NCBI GenBank assembly: GCA_964431685.1
Contig: CAYSLA010000036.1
Location: forward strand, 1 to 26,081
DNA: 26,081 bases
From: CAYSLA01 sp964431685
GTDB lineage: Bacteria; Armatimonadota; UBA5829
Reading direction: 5' to 3'
The position numbers and the translations under genes were made by a program. Of the stretch, positions 7,949 to 15,932 are shown piece by piece. The notes under the pieces are model-generated. The model worked only from the letters and a program-made list of their open reading frames with translations, did not search any database and was not told the DNA's origin. Each line of letters begins with the position of its first letter. Within the stretch, counting starts at the first letter, position 1.

Positions 7949-8085
7949 GGAAAACACCTCCCAGTGGTGCTCTGAAGTAGCGATGACGTCAATGCGATAG
8001 GGCACAAGACCACGACACTCCTATTGCCCCCGCAGTTATATGCTTCGACACACGGTCCCTTGATACCTTCTCGGAGCGACGGTTG

Positions 8086-9309
8086 CTACCGTGCCCGGGC
8101 AAAGCGTGGACTCAGAGCAATCCCGATTGTCATCGTGAGCATTGCGCCGATGCGTATAGCCCACGGCACTCCCACCAACTGCGCTATCCCTCCCGCCTGG
8201 ATTCCGCCCAGTGGTGCCATGCCAAGGAACATCGGCGTATAGAGGCTTGTGATCCTACCACGCATCTCGTTTGGGGTGGCAATCTGGATTAGAGTGTTAG
8301 TCATGGACATGTTCGTCATTATTCCCCATCCCGCTGCCGGCAGCAGGCACAGGGCTATTCGCAGGTCCGATGTGAACGAGAAAGCAATCAGCGTCAGGCA
8401 GAAGACGATGTTGCCGGTTATCAGCAGTCTACCCTTCCACTGGAAGTTGCCCAAAGCCGAAATCGTGACCGCGCCGGCCAGTGCGCCAACTCCGACAGCA
8501 GACATCAGATATCCAAGCTCAAGGGCGTTCTGCCCCAGAATGTCGCTGACGTACATCGGCAGCAGGACTGTGTATGACGTTGCGAACACACTTACTGTTG
8601 CAGTAAGCAGCAGCAGTCCCGAGATCATACGGTGGTGAAGTGCAAACTCAATGCCGCGCCTCAGGTCCTGGATCGCGGAGCCTCTGCGAACGGTAGCGGG
8701 GGGCTCCACGCGCATCATCATCAGTCCTATGATAACCGCAATATAGCTCAGACCGTTCAGAAAGAATGCGCCGGCCAGTCCGACTGCCGCGATGACCAGA
8801 CCCGCCACAGCCGGCCCGACAATTCGTGCGGCGTTGAATACCGCGGAGTTCAGGGCGATGGCGTTGGGCAGGTCCTCTCTGCCGACCATATCTATCACGA
8901 ACGAGTGTCTTGTTGGTGCGTCCAGCGAGTTTACCGTTCCGAGAAGGAATCCAACGGCAATCAGGAAGTAGATGTTGATCACCTGGAAGTACGTCAGAGC
9001 GGCGAGCGTGAGGGCCAGAATCATTGCGCTTGACTGGCAGACGACGATGATGTTACGTTTGTTGAATCTGTCTGCCACAAGTCCGGCGGGTAGGGACAGA
9101 AGCAGTACAGGAAGCGCCGACACTGCCGATATCACTCCGAGCATTAGAGCGCGGTTTTCGGGTTGGGTCAGTTCGACGGCAAGCCAGCTCTGTGCGACGC
9201 TCTGCATCCACGTGCCCGTAAGGGAGATGGTCTGTCCGGAGAAAAACAGGCGGTAGTTGCGATGTCTGAATGCCGAAAGTCCTCTCGGTAATCGACGCGG
9301 GCCCGTCAT
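8086..9309 (-). CDS. MFS transporter, MFS_3/EntS-like exporter
   Basis: This is a 407-residue integral membrane protein with about 10-12 hydrophobic helices and no signal peptide. It opens with a short cytoplasmic stretch, SAFRHRNYRLFFSGQTISLTG, typical of the enterobactin-exporter-like (EntS/MFS_3) branch. The MFS motif A appears as AGLVADRFNKR after helix 2, and a PTRHSFVIDMVGREDLPNAI loop typical of this branch follows helix 4. Such proteins export drugs, siderophores or other small molecules by proton antiport; the substrate cannot be told. No strong ribosome site precedes the ATG. Only about 40 bases separate the start from an IS remnant, so its original promoter may have been replaced. 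Confidence 0.88.
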   Translation of the reverse strand: MTGPRRLPRGLSAFRHRNYRLFFSGQTISLTGTWMQSVAQSWLAVELTQPENRALMLGVISAVSALPVLLLSLPAGLVADRFNKRNIIVVCQSSAMILALTLAALTYFQVINIYFLIAVGFLLGTVNSLDAPTRHSFVIDMVGREDLPNAIALNSAVFNAARIVGPAVAGLVIAAVGLAGAFFLNGLSYIAVIIGLMMMRVEPPATVRRGSAIQDLRRGIEFALHHRMISGLLLLTATVSVFATSYTVLLPMYVSDILGQNALELGYLMSAVGVGALAGAVTISALGNFQWKGRLLITGNIVFCLTLIAFSFTSDLRIALCLLPAAGWGIMTNMSMTNTLIQIATPNEMRGRITSLYTPMFLGMAPLGGIQAGGIAQLVGVPWAIRIGAMLTMTIGIALSPRFARAR

Positions 9310-9350
9310 TGTTTTCGGCAGATTAGACTGGCTGGGCTCATCTTCGGGGA

Positions 9351-9552
9351 GGCTCTATGAGATTTCTTGTGGGTAGAGATGCAGTTTGCCGTAGTTAAAC
9401 AGTATGGCTACCCTGAAGTTCTCGAATCTTCGAAAGCCTCGTGCATTGGCTTTTAGTAGTTGAATCATTCCGTTTATGGACTCCGCATAGGAGTTGGTTA
9501 TGTTGTGTTTGATATATGCCAGCAATCCGTCGATATGGTCGGCAAGCACCAC
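9351..9552 (-). mobile_element. Remnant 3' end of an ISL3-family insertion sequence
   Basis: The sequence GGCTCTATGAGATTTC at 9351 on the plus strand resembles the GGCTCT-starting terminal inverted repeats of ISL3 elements. It lies a few bases beyond the transposase stop, where such an end belongs. The rest of the element, including the opposite terminus, is missing: fliM coding sequence ends at 9604, immediately on the other side. The exact left boundary of the remnant, between about 9552 and 9603, cannot be set. Confidence 0.6.
9355..9552 (-). pseudogene. Truncated ISL3-family transposase (C-terminal fragment)
   Basis: About 65 residues match the C-terminus of ISL3-family DDE transposases. 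The segment HIDGLLAYIKHNITNSYAES leads into INGMIQLLKANARGFRRFEN and then RVAILFNYGKLHLYP, a well-known conserved tail that carries the late acidic residue in the AES..NG motif. The catalytic domain before it is absent. The same frame is open back to the fliM stop codon with a short unrelated-looking stretch. Without the first catalytic aspartates it cannot be active. This is a relic of a past insertion next to fliM. Confidence 0.85.
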
Positions 9553-9603
9553 AGCGCCCCAGAACTGTTGCTTCTTGCCTGTCCTGAGCCGAGGGGCCTT
9601 TTC

Positions 9604-10593
9604 TTACGCGGGTGCTTCAGCTTTTTCCAGGGACTTGGTTACACGGATGGCCAGTTTCCTGTTGGAGACTCCCAGAGTGCCAGCGAATGTTGGGACGTTC
9701 TCCACCCACACTTCAACCTCGCCGCCGGCTCTGGTGGGAAGCCTGACGAGGTCGCCGACCTCGATGTTCACTACTTCCTCCAGAGACAGCGAGGTTTGTC
9801 CCAGAAGGGCGAAGCAGTCGACGTTGACATAGTCAAATGACTTACGCAGTGCTTCGTTGGTCGCGTCGGCCCTGCGCGACGAACTGTTCAGCGTGCGTCC
9901 GAGCGTCAGGGCGGGCAGAACGCTTTCGACCGCGGAGGCTGGTATGCAGATACTTATCATGCTTTCAGTCTCTCCGACGGTCACCTCGTACGCGCACACC
10001 AACACAGCCTCCGCGGGCAAGAGTATTTGCCTGGTGTTTGATTCAGTCATTAGAGAGATGACTTCAGGCTTCAGTTCTATACACGAAGCCCAGGCCTCAA
10101 CATACTTCTTGAGAGCCAGTTCAACCACCGGGCGCATGACCGCCTTGTCCACCTCGGTAATCTCCAACTCGCCAACAGGGTTGTCTGTAACCGAAGGCGC
10201 ACCGGCAAGCAAGTCTACACACATTGATGCGAACAGCGGGTTGAACTCGAATATGGCATTGGAGGTCAGTGGCTCAAGGGAGACTTCGGCGAACATCGTT
10301 CCGTTTGGAACTGACGCGCAGTACTCTCTGTAGGTCAGTTGATCGAGAGCCAGCAGTTCGACTTGGGTGGCAACTCTCAACAAAGCCGACAGGGCTGCCG
10401 AGAATGAAGCGCCGTGCTTTCCGTGGATTACGTTCAGACTGCGCAGGTGATCTTTTGAGAACTTGTCAGGCCTGGCAAAGTCATATACCCTGACTTGGCG
10501 CTCGGAAGTGCGTGTTGAGTCAGTCTGACCGCCTGTCGCCTTGTATGTGTCGATTAGCGCGTTTATTTCTTCCTGGCTGAGTATATCTACCAT
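9604..10593 (-). CDS. fliM: Flagellar motor switch protein FliM
   Basis: FliM is the C-ring component that binds phospho-CheY and reverses motor rotation. The 329-residue length is normal. The N-terminal CheY-binding motif LSQEEINAL is at residues 5-13. It is followed by the VRVYDFARPDKFSKDHLRSL start of the middle domain (about 35-54) and a GELEITEVDKAVM-type stretch. The C-terminal SpoA (FliN-like) domain lies at about 245-320 (VNIEVGDLVRLPT...). It follows a CheY-like gene by 63 bases, its natural partner. No other flagellar genes are in the window. Its stop codon abuts IS remnant DNA, but the C-terminus looks complete. Confidence 0.95.
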   Translation of the reverse strand: MVDILSQEEINALIDTYKATGGQTDSTRTSERQVRVYDFARPDKFSKDHLRSLNVIHGKHGASFSAALSALLRVATQVELLALDQLTYREYCASVPNGTMFAEVSLEPLTSNAIFEFNPLFASMCVDLLAGAPSVTDNPVGELEITEVDKAVMRPVVELALKKYVEAWASCIELKPEVISLMTESNTRQILLPAEAVLVCAYEVTVGETESMISICIPASAVESVLPALTLGRTLNSSSRRADATNEALRKSFDYVNVDCFALLGQTSLSLEEVVNIEVGDLVRLPTRAGGEVEVWVENVPTFAGTLGVSNRKLAIRVTKSLEKAEAPA

Positions 10594-10656
10594 TTTGACC
10601 TATACCGTTCCGGTTCTGCGGGATATCTTTGGGGCGCTGTTAATTCTCTGGCCATC

Positions 10657-11025
10657 TCACGCTGCGCCGATTGCCCTTCCAACTCCTTCAAGCACGCGTT
10701 CCGGCTGGAAAGGCTTGACAATGTAGTCCTTGGCGCCGGCCTTAATCGCGTCAATCACGAGGCTCTGCTGACCCAGTGCGGTGCACATCAAGACCACCGC
10801 ATCAGGATCATTTGCGAGTATTGCCTTGGCGGCGGCAATGCCGTCCATAACGGGCAGGGTTATGTCCATGAGCACGGCATCAGGCTTGAGCTCCATATAG
10901 GTCTTGACCGCCATTTCGCCGTCTTCGGCCTCTCCGGCAATTGAGTAGCCTGCTCCCTCGAGGATATGTTTGACCGTGTTCCGTACAGAAGTTGCGTCAT
11001 CGACCACCAGGATGCTCTTCGCCAT
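10657..11025 (-). CDS. cheY: CheY-like single-domain response regulator
   Basis: This is a receiver-only protein of 122 residues from the ATG at 11025, which has an AGGGGGG ribosome site a few bases upstream. The longer in-frame start at 11136 is rejected. It has the acidic pocket D9/D10, phosphoacceptor D54 in LMDITLP, a threonine in the VLMCTALG strand and the conserved lysine in YIVKPF. This is the full set needed for phosphorylation by a CheA-type kinase. The location directly upstream of fliM implies that its phospho-form binds the FliM N-terminus to switch the motor. No kinase gene is nearby. Confidence 0.92.
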   Translation of the reverse strand: MAKSILVVDDATSVRNTVKHILEGAGYSIAGEAEDGEMAVKTYMELKPDAVLMDITLPVMDGIAAAKAILANDPDAVVLMCTALGQQSLVIDAIKAGAKDYIVKPFQPERVLEGVGRAIGAA

Positions 11026-11081
11026 GTCTACCCCCCTAGTAAATACCGGTATTGAAAGTGCTGCCGTGCCAGTGGCGCGCG

Positions 11082-11111
11082 ATTGTACCGTGCGTGATAC
11101 AAAGCCGGCAA
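11082..11111 (-). promoter_or_regulatory. Candidate sigma-70 promoter of cheY-fliM
   Basis: On the minus strand TTGCCG (11111-11106) and TACAAT (11087-11082) are separated by 18 bases and lie about 57 bases before the cheY start. Five of six bases match the -10 consensus and four of six the -35. The 299-base region between cheY and the upstream regulator gene (11026-11324) shows no gene. Confidence 0.4.
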
Positions 11112-11324
11112 CTGTCTTGGAGCGCCGACGAGCCACGCAGGCGGCTAAGGCACTACCTCCTATATAATCGGCTTCTTGAGGGGGTGTTCATTAGAGACAG
11201 AACTGCTTATGGCGCAACAGTTGACCAGGAAACTTTGGTGGTTCTTCTGTGGAGGCGGCTGCGACAACCGGAATGCATCGAACGCCCGACTGACTTTCCG
11301 ATACAGGATGCGCGCTGTTGCGTG

Positions 11325-12005
11325 TTAGTGTGGATGAGGCAGCACATTCGTCTGCCCTCGATGGGGTATGGCTGCCGTCAGGCCTTCCCGGAATGCGTAG
11401 TCGATCAGTTCCGACCTGCTGTGTATGCCCAGCTTGCGATATACGCGAAAACGGTGGGTATCAACCGTCTTCTCGCTGACAAATAGTTTCTCCGCGATCT
11501 GCCGGTTGGATAAGCCAAGTGCGATGTAACCCACCACTTCCCTTTCCTTCGGCGAGAGCCCTCGACGTTTCTTGGGAGCGGCATTCCCGTTTGATGCCAT
11601 CTCGCCGTCGGCTTCCTGTGGTATCCACGTCCCGCCCTGCGCAACAGCGTTTATGCCTTCCACCAAGTCGGAAGGCGGCGACAACTTGGACACGAAGCCC
11701 CGGCCTCCCGCGCCGATGAAAGCTTTGACACATTCGCTGGAGTCATATTCACTGAAGGCCACTATGCGATTGGAGCACATAGCTGCCAGTTGCTTAGTCG
11801 CATCAATGCCGCTTTCATTGCCCAGCAGGAGGTCCATCAGCACGACATCCGGTTTGAGTGACGCGGTCATCTCGACGGCCTCATCAATGCAGCCGGTCTC
11901 CCCGATCACTTCGATGCCCTGCTGTTCAAGGTATGCTCGAACAGCCCACCTGACAACGGAATGATCTTCTACGATGAGTATTCGCGTTTTCGATTCGGTT
12001 TGCAT
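11325..12005 (-). CDS. NarL/FixJ-type response regulator (receiver plus LuxR HTH)
   Basis: This is a two-domain DNA-binding response regulator of 226 residues. The ATG at 12005 is chosen for its GAGGA site; the upstream in-frame ATG at 12032 lacks one. The receiver (about 6-122) has E13/D14 and phosphoacceptor D58 in VLMDLLLG. A linker of about 25 residues leads to a LuxR-type HTH (about 155-215) with the signature LSPKEREVVGYIALGLSNRQ followed by IAEKLFVSEKTVDTH. It is encoded upstream of cheY-fliM on the same strand, but a 299-base gap with its own candidate promoter separates them. No sensor kinase is adjacent, so the signal and regulon are unknown. Confidence 0.92.
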   Translation of the reverse strand: MQTESKTRILIVEDHSVVRWAVRAYLEQQGIEVIGETGCIDEAVEMTASLKPDVVLMDLLLGNESGIDATKQLAAMCSNRIVAFSEYDSSECVKAFIGAGGRGFVSKLSPPSDLVEGINAVAQGGTWIPQEADGEMASNGNAAPKKRRGLSPKEREVVGYIALGLSNRQIAEKLFVSEKTVDTHRFRVYRKLGIHSRSELIDYAFREGLTAAIPHRGQTNVLPHPH

Positions 12006-12220
12006 GTGATCCTCAGAAGAACCCCTGAGCAAAGGCTATCTTATCCCTTCTTCACCTACGGACAACTTCGGCGTTGAGCAGGCAGCTTTGCTCGCGAACT
12101 ACGTCCCACACAACGAATCATCGGTCACGCCGACTTGAACACTGAACCCGAAATCACACGTTATAGTTCGACGGATAAGGTCTTTTGTCCTTCACCGCAC
12201 CCGCTTTCAGACCCCATATT

Positions 12221-12248
12221 AGTATATATCAGGTTTTTCAACTTACAA
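12221..12248 (-). promoter_or_regulatory. Candidate promoter upstream of the NarL-type regulator
   Basis: On the minus strand TTGTAA (12248-12243) and TATACT (12226-12221) are 16 bases apart inside an AT-rich patch. The site is about 215 bases before the regulator start, so it would give a long untranslated leader. The -10 matches consensus at five of six bases, but the distance makes the assignment tentative. Confidence 0.3.
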
Positions 12249-12464
12249 AGTCTGGACTTTACGAAACCATAATTGCTGGTGTCTCGGGTTCGTTGGCCTC
12301 AATCGCCGTTCTGTCTACTATACCGACGAACGCCCGATGCAATAACTGTCAAAGTTTCTGCAGAGTCTAGACCGCCCGAGTGACCGGTAGCGATCACCGT
12401 TTGCCAGTCCGGCCGCGGCAGAGAGTAGTGATAGCCGAAGCAAGAGGACATATCTGGGCAGAAA

Positions 12465-12487
12465 GGCCAGCACGCAGCGTGCCGGCC
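12465..12487 (-). terminator. Probable terminator after radA
   Basis: On the minus strand GGCCGGCAC pairs with GTGCTGGCC around a five-base loop, with one G-U pair, followed by TTTCTG. It is about 60 bases past the radA stop. The stem is strong but the T run is short. The plus-strand reading has an A-C mismatch at the same place, which favours the minus strand. Confidence 0.6.
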
Positions 12488-12549
12488 TTCTGCTTTTGTC
12501 AGGGGCGAAGTCTTGACTACCGGGAATGCGGGATGGTCGGCGGTGTCCG

Positions 12550-13929
12550 TCAGCGTTCGGAACCCATGACAGCCTCGATCGCCTGGTAGACGTTGCTGAC
12601 TCCATACGGCTTCATCTTGCCGCCGCTCTTGATCGACGAAGCGCTGCGTCGTGAGAGTATGGCACGCTCAAAGCCTAACCGTGCTGATTCCGAAAGTCGC
12701 TTCTCAATCTGACCCACAGACCTGACTTCGCCGGACAGCCCAAGTTCTCCTAGCACCACTGTCGAAGAGTCCATACCCTCGTCTCGCAGGCTCGAAGCCA
12801 CAGCAAGAGCCACGGCCAGATCAGCCGCTGGCTCCACAATTCGCACCCCACCGGCCACGTTCACATAAACATCCTTGTTTCCCAGCGACAGGCCGGCTCG
12901 CTTCTCCAGCACAGCAAGGATCATAAGCATGCGGTTGTAGTCAATGCCCGTGCACATGCGCCGCGGGCTTGTGAAATAGCTTGGTGCCACCAGAGCCTGG
13001 ATCTCCACCATAATCGGCCGGCTGCCTTCCATCGTCGACGTTACGGCGGAGCCTGACCCGTGTTCAGGACGCTCGGCGAGAAGCGCCTCCGACGGGTTCG
13101 GGACCTCCATGAGTCCGTCCTCGCGCATCTCAAATATCCCCAGCTCATCAGTTGATCCGAACCGGTTCTTGACGGCGCGCAGGACGCGGTAGCAGTGGTG
13201 GCGGTCTCCTTCGAAGTACAGTACCGTATCCACCATGTGCTCCAGAACCTTTGGGCCGGCTATGGAGCCTTCTTTTGTGACGTGTCCGACGATGAATATG
13301 GGGATGCCTGCGCTCTTGGCGACCTGGGCCAACGATGCTGTACAGGAGCGCACCTGGCTGACGCTGCCCGACGTCGACGACAGATCGGGGTCGTAGACCG
13401 TCTGTATTGAGTCAATGACCACGTAGCCGGGCCTCACGCTTTCGATGTGACCGATTATGGCCTGGATGTCTGTCTCAGAGGCCAGGAAGAGCTCGGAGGA
13501 AGATATGCCGATCCGGTTGCTGCGCAGCTTTATCTGCTCGGAAGATTCCTCTCCCGAAACGTAAAGCACCCGTCCACGGTCTGTGCTCAGCCGGTTGGCC
13601 ACCTGAATCAGAATGGTGGACTTGCCTATCCCAGGGTCTCCACCGATGAGTATCAGCGATCCGGCGACCACACCGCCGCCCAGCGCACGGTCAAACTCTG
13701 AGATTCCGGTTGGGGTCCGAGAGGCGCCCTGTGCAGAGAGTTCGGTAATCGGCGTGGGAGTTGACGCGGGCGCCTGCCTGTCTCCGGACGCTCTGGCGGC
13801 CTGTCGGCTGTCAGGAACGAATTCCTCAACTACTGAGGCCCATTCGTCGCAGTCGGGGCATCGCCCAACCCATTTGGGCGACTCGTATCCACAAGACTGG
13901 CAGACAAATCTCGTTCGAGCCTTTGCCAT
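12550..13929 (-). CDS. radA: DNA repair protein RadA (Sms)
   Basis: RadA is a RecA-like hexameric helicase that promotes branch migration during recombinational repair. The 459-residue length is standard. The N-terminal C4 zinc finger has Cys 10, 13, 24 and 27. The RecA-type ATPase core carries Walker A GGDPGIGKST at 96-105 and a VVIDSIQT Walker B strand at about 170-177. The RadA-specific KNRFG motif is at 254-258. The C-terminal Lon-protease-like domain (about 300-455) includes the NVAGG segment. The ribosome site is weak, but the upstream gene ends only eight bases earlier, suggesting translational coupling. Confidence 0.97.
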   Translation of the reverse strand: MAKARTRFVCQSCGYESPKWVGRCPDCDEWASVVEEFVPDSRQAARASGDRQAPASTPTPITELSAQGASRTPTGISEFDRALGGGVVAGSLILIGGDPGIGKSTILIQVANRLSTDRGRVLYVSGEESSEQIKLRSNRIGISSSELFLASETDIQAIIGHIESVRPGYVVIDSIQTVYDPDLSSTSGSVSQVRSCTASLAQVAKSAGIPIFIVGHVTKEGSIAGPKVLEHMVDTVLYFEGDRHHCYRVLRAVKNRFGSTDELGIFEMREDGLMEVPNPSEALLAERPEHGSGSAVTSTMEGSRPIMVEIQALVAPSYFTSPRRMCTGIDYNRMLMILAVLEKRAGLSLGNKDVYVNVAGGVRIVEPAADLAVALAVASSLRDEGMDSSTVVLGELGLSGEVRSVGQIEKRLSESARLGFERAILSRRSASSIKSGGKMKPYGVSNVYQAIEAVMGSER

Positions 13930-13937
13930 ATCAGAGA

Positions 13938-14504
13938 CTAGAGCGCGCGTCGGGTGCCGATGCTGATGCCTGCCCCGTCCATCTTCAGGTCCCCGCCGTA
14001 CGCCAGCCCCATCTTCTCACTTATCTGGTATGTGCCTTCGACATACCAGGAACCGAAATCGATTCCGTAGGAGACGCTGACTCCGAGCTTCTTCCTGTTG
14101 TCGCTCCTCCATCCGCTGAACCATTTCCACTGCCTGTAGTTTATGAAATAGGCAGTGGCTCCCAGCCCGACGTACCTGGACGGATAGCTGTCGTTGGCGT
14201 ACTTGATGAACTGAACACCGATCGGGATTATCTTGCAGCTTGTGGTTTCATTGCTTTCCGCTAGCCAGGCGATTGAAGCTGTAAACTGCGGGCGGTCCAG
14301 ACTGTCAAACTTGCCGTTGTAGTCAAGCCCTGGCGCCATCCAGATGCTCTTTATGTCGCTTATCGGGTCGCTGAATGGCTTGTAGAAACTCATTCTAACC
14401 CCTATGGGGCTGCGGTCGTTAGCCTCATACTGCGCCTGCGCACTGCCCGCAAGACCGAACACTAGTGCTGCAATTCCAAAAGCTGCGAACATCCTGGTTT
14501 TCAC
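13938..14504 (-). CDS. Exported protein, probable outer-membrane beta-barrel
   Basis: I do not recognise a named family. The GTG at 14504 is chosen because GGAGGA lies about 5 bases upstream and it gives a clean signal peptide: basic MKTR, hydrophobic core, AQA cleavage site at residues 22-24. The mature part (about 164 residues) consists of alternating aromatic and hydrophobic strands with many Tyr, Trp and Gly residues (for example YVGLGATAYFINYRQWKWF and GIDFGSWYVEGTYQ), ending in a strand. This pattern suits a small 8-stranded outer-membrane barrel. It shares a consensus promoter and an eight-base junction with radA, but no functional link to DNA repair is evident. Confidence 0.7.
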   Translation of the reverse strand: MKTRMFAAFGIAALVFGLAGSAQAQYEANDRSPIGVRMSFYKPFSDPISDIKSIWMAPGLDYNGKFDSLDRPQFTASIAWLAESNETTSCKIIPIGVQFIKYANDSYPSRYVGLGATAYFINYRQWKWFSGWRSDNRKKLGVSVSYGIDFGSWYVEGTYQISEKMGLAYGGDLKMDGAGISIGTRRAL

Positions 14505-14537
14505 GGGTTCCTCCACGCATCAAGTGATGACATCAGG

Positions 14538-14567
14538 ATTATACGCTCCCGTGGGAGCCTCTGTCAA
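14538..14567 (-). promoter_or_regulatory. Consensus sigma-70 promoter with dyad in the spacer
   Basis: Minus strand: TTGACA (14567-14562), an 18-base spacer, then TATAAT (14543-14538), a perfect match to both consensus hexamers. Transcription would begin about 25 bases before the exported-protein start and continue into radA. The spacer contains an interrupted dyad, GCTCCC-2-GGGAGC (14545-14558), a possible operator. Confidence 0.8.
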
Positions 14568-14620
14568 CGAAAGCCCATTTGCCCCGCGTCATTTCGACCA
14601 GCCCGAGAAATCCCCGCGAT

Positions 14621-14649
14621 TCCTCCTGCCAGCCGGAATGGCAGGAGGA
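14621..14649. repeat. Perfect 11-bp inverted repeat (hairpin)
   Basis: TCCTCCTGCCA (14621-14631) and its exact reverse complement (14639-14649) flank a 7-base loop. It lies in the divergent intergenic region between the exported-protein gene and purH. No T run follows on either strand, so it is not an ordinary terminator; a dispersed palindromic element or regulatory fold is possible. Confidence 0.8.
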
Positions 14650-14814
14650 GGCGGTCAGGCTCGACTTCCAATTACCGGCCCAAAACGTGTAAACTGTGTC
14701 TTGGCGTACGGGAGAACTTGTTCCCTATAGCCAGCCGCGTTTTGGGAATGAACTCCCGACTCGCCGTTTCCTAATCACCGTGCTGTAACACCAATGACAA
14801 GTGGAGGCGTGGAA

Positions 14815-15927
14815 TTGAGCACAGATTTTAGGTCCAAGTATTTCAGCCGCACCGCCAGCGGATTCCCCGAAGAGATGGAATTGATGGGGGTAACATACGT
14901 CAAGGTCGAAGACCTGCGATATGGTACCAATCCTCACCAGGGGGCGAGTTTCTACCGGCCAAAGGGTGCACAGAACATGCCTTTCGGGCAAATGGAGATT
15001 ATCAAGTCCGGAAAGTCTGGTCTGTCCGAAACCAACTACGGAGATCTCAATCACGGCGCCAACATAGTCAAGTATTTCGCGGAGCCTGCGTGTGCCGTGA
15101 TGAAGCACTTGAACCCCAGTGGGGCCGCCGTAAGCAGACGGAACCAGGACCTCAAGAACGTTTACGTGCGTGCACGCGATGCTGACGCGGTTGCCGCGTT
15201 CGGAGGAACCGTAGTATTCAACACCCGAGTCGACGCGAATACTGCCAGAGAGATTATGGCCACGGTCGTGGAGGTTGTGGCCGCACCGGACTTCGACGAC
15301 GAGGCTCTTGAGGTGTTTCAGGACTACGAAACCTACAAGATGAACAAGGAAATCCGCGTGATTCGCCTGCCAAATCTTGAGAGCCTTCCCAAGTGGGTGG
15401 GCGAGGCGGCTGCTCCCACCATAAAGACTCTGTCTGATGGCTCGATTGTGGTGGCTGAGACGCTGCTTACCGCAATAAGAAGCGGAAGCGATCTGGTGGT
15501 AGCCTCCACCGAGCACCCGTCTCACGGCAAGTTCGCCATAGAGAAGTTTCCGACCGCCGACCAGATTGACGATCTCCTGTTCAGTTGGTATGTGAACCTG
15601 AGCGTCCGCTCGAATGGAGTTGTGATTGCGAAGAACGGAGTGACGCTCGCCGTCGGCACTGGTCAACAGGACCGCGTCGCGGCGGTCCGGCAAGCGATAG
15701 CCAAAGCCAGAGAGAAGTTTGGCGGCGACGAGACCATTGAAGGCTCCGTTCTGTCCAGCGATGCGTTCTTTCCATTTCGAGACAGCATCGATGCGTGTGC
15801 TGAGGCGGGGATCGTGGCGATCGTGCAACCTGGCGGCTCGGTCAAGGACTGGGAGTCGATCAAAGCGTGCAACGAGCACGGCATCGCCATGGTCTTCACC
15901 GGAGAAAGGTGCTTCTCGCATCACTGA
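14815..15927 (+). CDS. purH: Stand-alone AICAR transformylase (PurH C-terminal domain only)
   Basis: AICAR transformylase uses 10-formyl-THF to formylate AICAR to FAICAR, the penultimate step of IMP synthesis. About 370 residues match only the AICARFT part of PurH. Visible motifs are LRYGTNPHQ near residue 35, the catalytic KH pair in MKHLNPSGAA, AFGGTVVFN, the GQQDRV segment, SDAFFPFRDSID and the terminal AMVFTGERCF. The MGS-like IMP cyclohydrolase domain (about 200 residues) that normally precedes it is absent, and no reading frame upstream could encode it. I take the TTG at 14815, with GGAGG 7 bases upstream; the in-frame ATG at 14794 is the alternative. An ogg-like gene starts 5 bases after the stop. 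Confidence 0.93.
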   Translation: MSTDFRSKYFSRTASGFPEEMELMGVTYVKVEDLRYGTNPHQGASFYRPKGAQNMPFGQMEIIKSGKSGLSETNYGDLNHGANIVKYFAEPACAVMKHLNPSGAAVSRRNQDLKNVYVRARDADAVAAFGGTVVFNTRVDANTAREIMATVVEVVAAPDFDDEALEVFQDYETYKMNKEIRVIRLPNLESLPKWVGEAAAPTIKTLSDGSIVVAETLLTAIRSGSDLVVASTEHPSHGKFAIEKFPTADQIDDLLFSWYVNLSVRSNGVVIAKNGVTLAVGTGQQDRVAAVRQAIAKAREKFGGDETIEGSVLSSDAFFPFRDSIDACAEAGIVAIVQPGGSVKDWESIKACNEHGIAMVFTGERCFSHH

Positions 15928-15932
15928 GCACT

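Larger units (their letters stand above)
12006..12549. other. Long intergenic region with no recognised gene
   Basis: These 544 bases lie between the response-regulator start and the radA stop. Short open frames on both strands show no recognisable protein. The middle (about 12150-12260) is visibly AT-richer than its surroundings and holds a candidate promoter for the regulator. The radA-proximal end carries a terminator-like hairpin. No tRNA-like or riboswitch-like fold is obvious by eye. Confidence 0.6.
14505..14814. other. Divergent intergenic region
   Basis: These 310 bases separate the divergently transcribed exported-protein/radA and purH/ogg units. The left part holds the consensus minus-strand promoter and the centre an 11-bp palindrome. 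To the right is a weak plus-strand candidate promoter, TTCCAA (14666-14671), 18 bases, TAAACT (14690-14695), which could drive purH. No gene is seen. Confidence 0.6.

Noticed and set aside
12185..12605. Small open frames in the gap between radA and the NarL-type regulator
   Set aside because: No ribosome sites, no recognisable composition or motif, and one overlaps the terminator hairpin and the radA 3' end.
14725..15924. Minus-strand open frame of about 399 residues opposite purH
   Set aside because: The sense strand encodes a clear AICAR transformylase; the antisense translation shows no domain.
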